Shown piece by piece: positions 1 to 7,579 of a stretch of DNA of 64,000 nt. The stretch spans positions 1 to 64,000 of the forward strand of contig JAJFGN010000001.1 in the NCBI GenBank assembly GCA_021776115.1, given 5' to 3'. The first letter of the stretch is position 1; each line of letters starts with the position of its first letter. Origin of the DNA: Kiloniellaceae bacterium (GTDB lineage Bacteria > Pseudomonadota > Alphaproteobacteria > Kiloniellales > J153). The notes under the pieces are model-generated. The model worked only from the letters and a program-made list of their open reading frames with translations. It searched no databases and was not told the DNA's origin. Both the position numbers and the translations under genes were made by a program.

Positions 1-73
1 CTAGGGTCTGTGGACAATTAGGATTCCCATTTACGACGAAACGTGATTCAAGCTTCCTTTTGAGGAGGTTTTC

Positions 74-448
74 ATGCGCACCGAACGTTTTGTCATTTCG
101 GACCGGAGGTGGTCTTTGATTGAACCGTTGTTGCCGGGCAAGGCGAGCGACTGCGGCGTGACGGCAAAGGATAATCGACTTTTTCTGGAGGCGATTTTGT
201 GGCGCGTGCGGGTTGGTGCGCCGTGGCGCGATCTGCCCCCTGGCTTTGGCGATTGGAACAGTATCTTCAGGCGGTTTCGCCGCTGGGCCGAGCACGGGGT
301 GTTTCACCGTATTTTTGAGACCCTGTCTGGTGATCCAGACTTTGAGTATGTGCTTGTCGATGGGACGATTATCAGCGTGCATCAAAAGGCAAGCGGCGCA
401 AAAGGGGGACTCTCAATCAAGCCATCGGCCGCTCGAAAGGCGGATTGA
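74..448 (+). CDS. IS5-family transposase, N-terminal frame (orfA)
   Basis: This 124-aa frame is the N-terminal half of an IS5/IS427-type DDE transposase. It holds the DUF4096-like start (RRWSLIEPLLPG), the WRVRVGAPWRDLPPGFG region and the first catalytic Asp in LVDGTIISVHQKA. The start is an ATG preceded by a strong GGAGG-type ribosome site (tgaggaggttttc). Conserved sequence stays in this frame until the A4G5 run at 400-408, then continues in the -1 frame, so the last dozen residues are probably not part of the full transposase. Expression as a fusion with orfB by frameshifting is inferred. Confidence 0.88.
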   Translation: MRTERFVISDRRWSLIEPLLPGKASDCGVTAKDNRLFLEAILWRVRVGAPWRDLPPGFGDWNSIFRRFRRWAEHGVFHRIFETLSGDPDFEYVLVDGTIISVHQKASGAKGGLSIKPSAARKAD

Positions 449-831
449 CCACCAAGGTTCTGGCCCTGGTGGACGCCCTTGGCAATCTGGTCCGCTTCCG
501 CTTGCTGCCAGGTCAAGGTAGCGAAATCGTCGGCGTGGGGTCGTTGATTGAAGGCCTGACCTTTGACGCTTTTCTCGGCGATAAGGCGTTTGACGCCGAT
601 CACCTGCGCGATGCATTGCACGAGCGCGGCGCACAAGTCGTCATTCCCGCCAAACGAAACCGCAAAACGCACATCCCTCACGACGAGGAAATCTACAAAT
701 GGCGGCATCTCGTCGAAAACTACTTCAGCAAAATCAAGGAATTCAGAGGCGTCAACACCCGATATGACAAAACCGATACCAGCTACGAAGCAACTTGGTG
801 CATCGCGGCTACAGTCATCGCCTTAAGGTAA
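445..831 (+). CDS. IS5-family transposase, C-terminal catalytic frame (orfB)
   Basis: The 128-aa C-terminal half carries the second catalytic Asp (FLGDKAFDADHL) and the Glu of the DDE triad in HLVENYFSKIKEFRG, followed by the usual RYDKT segment. It can start at TTG 445, overlapping the orfA stop as TTGA, but family-like residues (QAIGRSKGGLTTK) are already readable upstream in this frame from about 409. That supports a -1 ribosomal frameshift at 400-408 rather than independent initiation. The TAA stop begins inside the right inverted repeat. No internal stop is seen, so the element may be active. Confidence 0.87.
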   Translation: MTTKVLALVDALGNLVRFRLLPGQGSEIVGVGSLIEGLTFDAFLGDKAFDADHLRDALHERGAQVVIPAKRNRKTHIPHDEEIYKWRHLVENYFSKIKEFRGVNTRYDKTDTSYEATWCIAATVIALR

Positions 832-844
832 TTGTCCACAGACC

Positions 845-1258
845 CTAGTTCGGTCTCTTGAATCGACTCCGCGGCACCTCGGCAATCGCGGTGATCTCCA
901 GCAGCAATTCAGGATCGTACAGGCGAGCGACTTCCACTGTGGTCGTGACTGGATAGGGCTCTTGGAAGAACACCTTGCGGGTGTCACCGCAGGTCATGAA
1001 TTGCGAAATGTCGGTCGTGAACTGGGTCAGCGACATGATGTCGCCCATTACGCCGCCGACGCTACCCAGAACGGCCTGGATATTCTCCAGTACCTGCCGG
1101 GTCTGAGCGCGCATATCCCCGCGACCGACGATATTGCCGTCCCGGTCCAATGAGACCTGACCTTTGAGGTACAGGATCTGGCCGTCGCCTTGGATGACTC
1201 CCATCGAGAAGGCGCCGAACGGAGCCCACACATCCGGTGGGTTGAAGCTGTCTATCAT
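845..1258 (-). CDS. RidA/YjgF/UK114-family protein
   Basis: This is a 137-aa Rid-family protein. Known members hydrolyse reactive enamine/imine intermediates such as 2-aminoacrylate; others have different roles. The family core is clear: QILYLKGQVSLD, the QTRQVLENIQAVL helix, and VEVARLYDPELLLEITAIA with the conserved Arg that contacts substrate carboxylates. I chose ATG 1258 (MIDSFNPPD) over an upstream GTG at 1279 because GGGAG sits six bases ahead. The gene is last on the minus strand after tlyA, and its TAG stop lies in the CTAG at the IS boundary, so the original C-terminus may have differed. Confidence 0.85.
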   Translation of the reverse strand: MIDSFNPPDVWAPFGAFSMGVIQGDGQILYLKGQVSLDRDGNIVGRGDMRAQTRQVLENIQAVLGSVGGVMGDIMSLTQFTTDISQFMTCGDTRKVFFQEPYPVTTTVEVARLYDPELLLEITAIAEVPRSRFKRPN

Positions 1259-1291
1259 CGTCGTCTCCCAATTCGGCACAACCGCCGAAAT

Positions 1292-2053
1292 CTAGGCCGA
1301 GCGCGCGCCCGCGATCAGAAATTCTTTGTTGCCCTCGGCGCCTTGGATCGGGCTTTCGGTAATGCCGAGAACGCGCCAATTCTCGAGGCTAGAGAGCCAA
1401 GCTTCGATACGTTGGCAAACCTCCGCGTGCAGCGCCGGGTCGCGCACGATACCGCCCTTGCCGACCTTGTCCTTACCAACCTCGAACTGTGGCTTGATGA
1501 GCGCTATCACGCGCGCGCCCGGCGCGGCCAAAGCCAACGGCGCGGGCAGCACAGTTTCCAGGCCGATGAAACTGGCATCGCAGACAATGAGGTCGATGGG
1601 ATCGGGCACTTGGTCGCGCGTCAAGTGGCGAGCGTTGACGCGCTCCAACACCGCGACGCGAGGATCGTTGCGTAAGCGCCAGGCCAGTTGGCCATGGCCG
1701 ACGTCGACGGCATGAACCTTGGCGGCGCCACGCGTCAACAACACGTCGGTAAATCCGCCGGTCGAAGCGCCGACATCGAGACATACCAATCCCGAGGGAT
1801 CGATCCCGAAATGATCCAGCGCTTTCTCTAGCTTCAATCCGCCGCGGCCGACCCAGGGATGATCCGCGCCGCGCACCTCGAGCGGCGCTTCGGCGGCGAC
1901 CATTTGTCCCGCCTTCTCAACACGCGCCTCGCCGGAGAATACAACGCCGGCCATGATAACCGCCTGCGCCCGCGCCCGGCTCTCGACCAGGCCGCGCTCA
2001 ACAAGGGCGACATCGGCCCGGGACTTACGGGGACCTTTGGACGCGGCGGTCAC
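1292..2053 (-). CDS. tlyA: TlyA-family 2'-O-ribose rRNA methyltransferase
   Basis: The 253-aa protein has an N-terminal S4 RNA-binding domain ([20 protein letters not shown], about residues 12-31) followed by an FtsJ-like Rossmann methyltransferase with the SAM loop [16 protein letters not shown] and downstream [10 protein letters not shown] and IKPQFEVGK. TlyA enzymes methylate ribose in 16S/23S rRNA; related alphaproteobacterial proteins have been linked to haemolysis phenotypes. Its start overlaps the dxs stop by four bases, indicating translational coupling. Length and domain order are normal. Confidence 0.93.
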   Translation of the reverse strand: MTAASKGPRKSRADVALVERGLVESRARAQAVIMAGVVFSGEARVEKAGQMVAAEAPLEVRGADHPWVGRGGLKLEKALDHFGIDPSGLVCLDVGASTGGFTDVLLTRGAAKVHAVDVGHGQLAWRLRNDPRVAVLERVNARHLTRDQVPDPIDLIVCDASFIGLETVLPAPLALAAPGARVIALIKPQFEVGKDKVGKGGIVRDPALHAEVCQRIEAWLSSLENWRVLGITESPIQGAEGNKEFLIAGARSA

Positions 2054-3981
2054 GCCCGCGCTGGCGACTCCACCTGCGCTTGGCCCAGGGCTTGGAGCGC
2101 CGCCGCTACAATATGCTTCGCGTTCAGGCCCGCCGCCTCGACCTGGATCTCGGGCTTATCATGATCGAACCAGGCGTCGGGAATCGTGATCGGCCGGAAT
2201 TTCAGTCCATTGTCGAGCAAGCCATTCTGGGCCATGTACTGCATGACGAATGTCGCGAATCCCCCTATCGAACCCTCCTCGATGGTGATGAGGACTTCGT
2301 GCTCGCTGGCGAGCCGCCGCACAAGATCGTGATCCAAGGGCTTCGCGAAACGGGCGTCCGCGACTGTGGTGGAAAGGCCGCGCGCGCCTAATTCATCGGC
2401 GGCGCGCAGGGCCTCGGCCAGGCGTGTGCCATAGGATAGAATCGCGACCTTTGTGCCTTCGCGCAGAACTCGGCCCTTACCGATCTCCAGCGGCGTACCG
2501 CGTGCCGGCATCTCAATTCCGGTCGCCTCGCCGCGCGGATAACGGAAGGCGCTGGGCCGGTCGTCGATTTGGACCGCCGTCGCGACCATGTGCATGAGTT
2601 CCACCTCGTCCGACGGCGCCATGAGCACAAAACCGGGCAAGCAGCCGAGATACGCGATGTCGTAAGTTCCTTGATGGGTCACGCCGTCGGCGCCGACCAT
2701 GCCGGCCCGGTCAATGGCGAAGCGGACCGGCAGGCTTTGAATGGCAACATCGTGAATGACCTGATCGTAGGCGCGCTGCAGGAAGGTCGAATAGATCGCC
2801 GCGAAGGGCTTGAAGCCTTCGCACGCCAGACCACCGCAAAAGGTGACCGCGTGCTGCTCGGCGATGCCGACATCGAAGCAGCGATCCGGGAAGCGCTCCG
2901 CGAACTTATTGAGCCCCGTGCCCGATGGCATGGCGGCGTTGACCGCCACGATTGTCTCGTCATGCTCTGCTTCGGCGATCAGCCCGGCCCCGAACACGTT
3001 CTGATAGGCCGGCGCCTTGGGCGTGGGCTTGGCCTGCTTGCCGGTTACGACATCGAACTTGGCGACGCCGTGGTACTTGTCGGCGGCCGATTCGGCAGGG
3101 GCATAGCCCTTACCCTTCTTGGTCACGACATGGACCAGGACCGGCCCTTCGTAGTCGCTGTCGCGCACGTTGCGCAGCACCGGCAGCAGATGATCGAGGT
3201 TATGACCGTCGATCGGGCCGACGTAAAAGAATCCCAACTCCTCAAACAAGGTTCCCCCGGTGAGGAAGCCGCGGGCGTATTCCTCCGCCCGCTTTGCCGC
3301 CGTGCTGAGCGAACGCGGGAATTTCTTGGCCACGACCTTGCCCAGGTGGCGTACCGACTGATACGGCTGCGACGAAAGGATCTGCGACAAATGCGCGCTC
3401 AGCGCGCCGACCGGCGGCGCGATCGACATGTCGTTGTCGTTCAGGATCACGATCAGGCGGCTATCCGTCGCGCCGGCGTTGTTCATCGCCTCGTAGGCCA
3501 TGCCCGCCGTCATCGAGCCGTCGCCAATCACGGCGACCACACTATTGTCCCGCTGCGCCAGGTCGCGCCCGACCGCATAGCCGAGTCCGGCTGAAATCGA
3601 GGTGGCGGCGTGCGCGGCCCCAAAGGGGTCGTATTCGCTTTCCTTGCGGCTGGTGAAACCGGAAAGGCCGCCGCCCTGACGCAGGGTACGGATTTTGTCG
3701 CGGCGCCCGGTCAGGATCTTGTGCGGATAACACTGATGACCAACGTCCCAGATCAGCCTGTCGCGCGGCGTATCGAAGACGTAATGCAGGGCGACCGTCA
3801 GTTCCACGACCCCAAGCCCAGCACCCAAGTGGCCGCCCGTGACCGATACCGCGTCGATGACTTCGTCGCGAAGCTCATCGGCTAACTGGCGCAGATCGTT
3901 CTCTTTCAACGCGCGCAAGTCCGCGGGCAAGTCCACGCCGTCAAGTAACGGCGTCTTGCTGTTATGTCCTAGCTTGGTCAC
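2050..3981 (-). CDS. dxs: 1-deoxy-D-xylulose-5-phosphate synthase
   Basis: This 643-aa thiamine-diphosphate enzyme condenses pyruvate and glyceraldehyde-3-phosphate, the first step of the MEP isoprenoid pathway. Visible signatures are [15 protein letters not shown], the ThDP motif [18 protein letters not shown]...NDNDMSI, the transketolase pyrimidine domain ([17 protein letters not shown]) and the C-terminal domain. The start is GTG 3981 behind an AGAAGGA ribosome site. It lies between ispA and tlyA on the minus strand, the usual alphaproteobacterial order, and feeds precursor to the adjacent prenyl synthase. Confidence 0.98.
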   Translation of the reverse strand: MTKLGHNSKTPLLDGVDLPADLRALKENDLRQLADELRDEVIDAVSVTGGHLGAGLGVVELTVALHYVFDTPRDRLIWDVGHQCYPHKILTGRRDKIRTLRQGGGLSGFTSRKESEYDPFGAAHAATSISAGLGYAVGRDLAQRDNSVVAVIGDGSMTAGMAYEAMNNAGATDSRLIVILNDNDMSIAPPVGALSAHLSQILSSQPYQSVRHLGKVVAKKFPRSLSTAAKRAEEYARGFLTGGTLFEELGFFYVGPIDGHNLDHLLPVLRNVRDSDYEGPVLVHVVTKKGKGYAPAESAADKYHGVAKFDVVTGKQAKPTPKAPAYQNVFGAGLIAEAEHDETIVAVNAAMPSGTGLNKFAERFPDRCFDVGIAEQHAVTFCGGLACEGFKPFAAIYSTFLQRAYDQVIHDVAIQSLPVRFAIDRAGMVGADGVTHQGTYDIAYLGCLPGFVLMAPSDEVELMHMVATAVQIDDRPSAFRYPRGEATGIEMPARGTPLEIGKGRVLREGTKVAILSYGTRLAEALRAADELGARGLSTTVADARFAKPLDHDLVRRLASEHEVLITIEEGSIGGFATFVMQYMAQNGLLDNGLKFRPITIPDAWFDHDKPEIQVEAAGLNAKHIVAAALQALGQAQVESPARA

Positions 3982-4051
3982 GAGCCATCCTTCTTTCCGG
4001 TAACGCTTTTTATTGTTCCAGGCGAGTCAGCGCCGACCCCAAGAATGGGGA

Positions 4052-4957
4052 TCATGTCCTGCGCTCTAGCACGAATCGGGCAGTTTCCTCCAGCAGCTTC
4101 GCCTTTTGCGAAAATATTGCAAGATGCGCGCAAGCCTCCTTGACCAATTCTCGCGCCTTGCCGCGGGCGCCCTCAACCCCCAGAAGACCTACAAATGTCG
4201 CCTTGCCGGCAGCCTGGTCCTGTCCGGTCGGCTTGCCTAAGACTTCCGGCGTGCTCTCGGAATCGAGCAAATCATCGACGATCTGAAAGGCTAGACCCAG
4301 ATCACGAGCATACGACCGCAAGGCTTGACGCTCGTCATCGCGGGCCCGGCCAAGGATCGCACCGGCCTCACACGAAAATGTGATCAAAGCGCCGGTTTTC
4401 AACGCCTGGAGATTTGTAATGCCGGCTAGGTCAAGCGCATCGCGGCCTGGCGCTATGTCGATCATCTGGCCCCCCACCATCCCGGCCGCGCCGGACGCTT
4501 CGGCCAGTCCGGCGATCAAATCGGCCCGGATCGAGGGGTCGGGGTGACAGCGCGGCCCGGCGAGTACCGCGAAGGCCTCGGTCAGCAAGCCGTCACCGGC
4601 CAGGATGGCGGTTGCCTCGTCGAATTTCTTGTGCGCGGTCGCCCGGCCTCGACGCAGGTCGCTGTCGTCCATGGCCGGCAGGTCGTCGTGGATGAGGCTG
4701 TAGCAATGGATCATCTCGACCGCGACGGCGCAGTGCAAAGCCCGCTCGGGGTCGACGTCGAACAAGTTGGCGCTTTCCATAACCAGGAACGGCCGCAGCC
4801 GCTTACCGCCCGCGAGCGCGCTGTAGCGCATCGCCTCGATCACCCGCCCGCGCGAACCTGTGGCCGGCGCCAGCAGGGCGTCCAGCCGGTGGGTAACCGC
4901 CTCGGCCCGGCGCGTCAAAATATCGGAAAGGTGACTCACGCTAGTTTCAGGAAGCAT
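4052..4957 (-). CDS. ispA: Polyprenyl (farnesyl/geranylgeranyl) diphosphate synthase
   Basis: A 301-aa trans-prenyltransferase of the IspA group. The first Asp-rich motif is DDLPAMDD and the second is DDLLD, with GGKRLRPFL upstream for IPP binding. It elongates allylic diphosphates by head-to-tail IPP addition, probably to C15 or C20; chain length cannot be fixed from sequence alone. The start (ATG 4957) overlaps the xseB stop by 11 bases. A GTG about seven codons in is an alternative. The xseB-ispA-dxs order is a standard cluster. Confidence 0.95.
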   Translation of the reverse strand: MLPETSVSHLSDILTRRAEAVTHRLDALLAPATGSRGRVIEAMRYSALAGGKRLRPFLVMESANLFDVDPERALHCAVAVEMIHCYSLIHDDLPAMDDSDLRRGRATAHKKFDEATAILAGDGLLTEAFAVLAGPRCHPDPSIRADLIAGLAEASGAAGMVGGQMIDIAPGRDALDLAGITNLQALKTGALITFSCEAGAILGRARDDERQALRSYARDLGLAFQIVDDLLDSESTPEVLGKPTGQDQAAGKATFVGLLGVEGARGKARELVKEACAHLAIFSQKAKLLEETARFVLERRT

Positions 4958-5201
4958 CGAAGGCTTCGACCTTGGGTGCGCCGCCGGGGCCGGTCAGACT
5001 GATTTTCTCAATCTTTTCTTGCGCCTCGCGCAGCTTCGCCTCGCAATGCTGCTTCAACTTCGCGCCGCGTTCGTAGGCCTCGACCGCCTCGTCCAGCTTG
5101 CCTTCCCCGGTTTCCAGCCGGGCGACAATCGTCTTCAATTCCTCCAAGGAGTCCTCGAAGCTCATCTTTGCGATATCCGCATGCGGATCCTGTTTGGCCA
5201 T
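4947..5201 (-). CDS. xseB: Exodeoxyribonuclease VII small subunit
   Basis: A protein of about 84 aa with the XseB signature MSFEDSLEELKTIVARLETGEGKLDEAVEAYERG, two helices that bind the XseA large subunit of ExoVII. I took ATG 5201 (MAKQDPHADIAK); the frame is open 26 codons further upstream but that extension has no family-like sequence. XseA is not in this window. The gene is co-oriented with the HDAC-like gene upstream and ispA downstream. Confidence 0.93.
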   Translation of the reverse strand: MAKQDPHADIAKMSFEDSLEELKTIVARLETGEGKLDEAVEAYERGAKLKQHCEAKLREAQEKIEKISLTGPGGAPKVEAFDAS

Positions 5202-5296
5202 GGTGACGTCTCTGCTGCTTTCGTATTTTGGAGTCCAAGGCGTAACCGCCGAGGTTAAGGATTTACGCCGCTGCGGCAAGCGCCCGCAAAAGCACC

Positions 5297-6226
5297 TCAG
5301 GCCTCCATTAGGGCGCGGACGTGCGCGGCGGCGCTCAATCCCAGAGCGTTGAGGTCATATCCGCCTTCCAGCGCCGATACAATGCGGCCACCGCAAACCT
5401 GCCGGGCAATGGCGACGAGTTCGCTCGTCACCCAGGCATAGTCATCTTCGTGGAGGCGTAATCCAGCCAATGGATCGTCCACGTGGGCATCGAACCCGGC
5501 CGAGATCAAGATAATCTCGGGTTGGAATTCAATCAGTGCCGGAAAAATAATATCCCGTGTTGCCTGCCGGAACTCTTCTGACCCGGACATCGCGGCCAGG
5601 GGCGCGTTGACGATATTGGTGAAGCGGCCGCGCTCGACCCGGTCGCCGGTGCCCGGATAAAACGGCATCTGGTGGGTCGAGGCATAGAACAGATCGCGGT
5701 CGTCCCAGAACACCGCCTGGGTTCCATTGCCGTGATGGACATCGAAATCGACCACGGCGGCCCGTTGCAGGCCATGAACCGCCCGCGCCTGCAGGGCGCC
5801 GATGGCAACGTTGCTGAACAGGCAAAAGCCCATGGCGCGGTCCGGTTCCGCGTGGTGGCCCGGGGGGCGCACGGCACAGAAGGCGTTGCCGGCCTCCCCG
5901 CGGGTCACGGCATCGACCGCGGCACAGACCGCGCCCGCGGCCCGTAGCGCCGCCCGCCCCGACCCGGGAGACACAATCGTGTCCGCATCCAGGCCGGCAT
6001 AACCGTGCTCGGGAATCGCCTTTAGAACTTGATCGACGAAGCCGGCGGGATGAACCCGGAGCAATTGCTCCCGCGTCGCCTCTGGCGCCTCGCGCCGCTC
6101 AAGGGCCGCGAAGGCCGGATCGTCCAGAGCATCGAGCACGGCTTTCAGCCGGGCTGGACATTCCGGGTGCCCCCGGCCGGGATCGTGCTCGAAACAGGCG
6201 GGGTGGGTATAAAGCAGGGTCGTCAT
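5297..6226 (-). CDS. Histone-deacetylase-family amidohydrolase (AcuC/AphA-like)
   Basis: This 309-aa Zn-dependent deacetylase-family protein shows all the family landmarks: HPECPARL, RPPGHHAEPDRAMGFCLFSN with the catalytic His pair, VVDFDVHHGNGTQ with Asp and His metal ligands, SAGFDAHVDDPLAGL with the third metal Asp, and the terminal EGGYD. Bacterial members deacetylate acetyl-polyamines, acetoin-related substrates or acetyl-lysine; the substrate here cannot be read. It probably heads the minus-strand unit continuing through xseB, ispA, dxs and tlyA, a linkage common in alphaproteobacteria but functionally unexplained. Confidence 0.92.
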   Translation of the reverse strand: MTTLLYTHPACFEHDPGRGHPECPARLKAVLDALDDPAFAALERREAPEATREQLLRVHPAGFVDQVLKAIPEHGYAGLDADTIVSPGSGRAALRAAGAVCAAVDAVTRGEAGNAFCAVRPPGHHAEPDRAMGFCLFSNVAIGALQARAVHGLQRAAVVDFDVHHGNGTQAVFWDDRDLFYASTHQMPFYPGTGDRVERGRFTNIVNAPLAAMSGSEEFRQATRDIIFPALIEFQPEIILISAGFDAHVDDPLAGLRLHEDDYAWVTSELVAIARQVCGGRIVSALEGGYDLNALGLSAAAHVRALMEA

Positions 6227-6484
6227 CGCGCCGTCCTTCCACTCAGCCTAGTGTTAAACTGGCGGCCACTCGAACGCCACCGGGATTTCCGCCGGTGTTT
6301 CCCGTGGCGGAAACTTTCGATCAATTCGCACTTGTTTTCTAGCCCTTTGCGGTCATTGACTTGTGCTAAGCTGAGCGCCACATGCCTAGACACTGTGCCC
6401 AGAGTGTCCTGGGAATACTGTCCTTTTTGCCTGGAGGCAACTCTGAGCGCCCGCGCCCCGATCTTGTCCTTTTTACCCAAGGCA

Positions 6485-7579
6485 ATGGCCCTGGCCGTGG
6501 CCGCCTTGAGCCTCGCCGGCCTATCGAGCGCCCCCAGGGCCCAAGCGCCCGAGGTCTTGGTGCGTGTGGACGAGGTCCGGCAAGTCCCCCTAACTCAGTC
6601 GGTCCCGATCATCGGCCGTATCGTCGCGCAAAGATTAGGTGTCGTCGCGGCCCGGGTCGGCGGGCCCGTCGCCGCCTTCAAGGTCGAAGTCGGCGACCGG
6701 GTCGAGGCCGGCCAGATCTTGGCTGAATTGGACCAGGCGATCCTGAAGGCGAAGCGGGATATCGCCGCCGGGCGCTTGGCCGAGGCACAGGCTGAAAAAG
6801 GCAAGAATTTGGCCGAAGTCACCTTGGCCAAACAAGACTTTAAGCGCATGGAAGGCTTGCGAAAATCGGCCGCGTTCAACGAGGCCCGCTACGACGATAG
6901 CCGCCAGCAGGTCGCCATCGCCCAAGCCGGCGTACACCAGGCGGACTCCGCCATCGCCAGCGCCAGGGCCGATCTCGATCTGGCCGAAATCAACTTAAAC
7001 GATGCGCGCATCAATGCGCCCTATGCAGGTGTGGTGACGGAGCGCCTGACGGAGGCCGGCGCCTATGTCCAAAGCGGCGATCCGATGCTCCGCATGATTG
7101 GAGATCAGCTTCTGGAGCTTGAAGCCGAGGTCCCGTTTCAAAACCTGGCGGGCCTGGAACCGGGTGTCGAGGTCGCGGTGGCGCTGGACGACGGCACGCG
7201 GCACACGGCGGTCGTGCGGGCGATACTGCCGTCCGAAAACCCGCTTACCCGTACCCGCACCGTGCGCCTGGTCCCCAACATTGGACAAACGCGCCGGAGT
7301 TTGGCTCACGACCAGAGCGTGACCCTAGAGGTCCCCATTGGGTCCGAGCGGCAAGTCCTATCCGTTCACAAAGACGCGGTGATCGTCCAAGGCGGCCAAA
7401 AAATGGTGTATGTGGCGGCCGATGGCGAGGCGCAGGCGCGGACCGTTATCCTGGGCGACGCGATCGGCAGCCGGTTTGAAGTTCGCGAAGGTTTAGCCGC
7501 CGGCGATAAGGCCGTCGTGCGCGGCAACGAACGTCTGAGGCCGGGAGACAAGTTGAGCGTCGCCGGGGAATCGTCATGA
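6485..7579 (+). CDS. RND efflux periplasmic adaptor (membrane fusion protein)
   Basis: The protein of about 364 aa starts with a signal peptide ending APRAQA, followed by the split lipoyl/barrel-sandwich domain (VGGPVAAFKVEVGDRVEAGQ and INAPYAGVVTERLTEAGAYV), an alpha-hairpin rich in Ala/Gln/Glu, and a beta-barrel. The frame is open well upstream, so the start is uncertain. ATG 6485 is conservative; a CTG at 6443 lies five bases after GGAGG (6433-6437) and would give the signal peptide basic residues. The stop overlaps the permease start as ATGA, so the two are translationally coupled. It links the inner-membrane pump to an outer-membrane channel not encoded here. Confidence 0.92.
   Translation: MALAVAALSLAGLSSAPRAQAPEVLVRVDEVRQVPLTQSVPIIGRIVAQRLGVVAARVGGPVAAFKVEVGDRVEAGQILAELDQAILKAKRDIAAGRLAEAQAEKGKNLAEVTLAKQDFKRMEGLRKSAAFNEARYDDSRQQVAIAQAGVHQADSAIASARADLDLAEINLNDARINAPYAGVVTERLTEAGAYVQSGDPMLRMIGDQLLELEAEVPFQNLAGLEPGVEVAVALDDGTRHTAVVRAILPSENPLTRTRTVRLVPNIGQTRRSLAHDQSVTLEVPIGSERQVLSVHKDAVIVQGGQKMVYVAADGEAQARTVILGDAIGSRFEVREGLAAGDKAVVRGNERLRPGDKLSVAGESS

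Larger units (their letters stand above)
1..848 (+). mobile_element. IS5-family insertion sequence (IS427-like), complete
   Basis: A perfect 20-bp inverted repeat bounds the element: 1-20 reads CTAGGGTCTGTGGACAATTA and 829-848 is its exact reverse complement. Between them lie two overlapping transposase frames. The outermost CTAG at each end is itself palindromic, so it may be the 4-bp target duplication rather than part of the element; some IS5-family groups target CTAG. The right end lies at the 3' end of the RidA-like gene, whose stop codon falls inside this CTAG. The left flank is outside the window. Family assignment rests on the DDE transposase and the two-frame layout. Confidence 0.93.
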
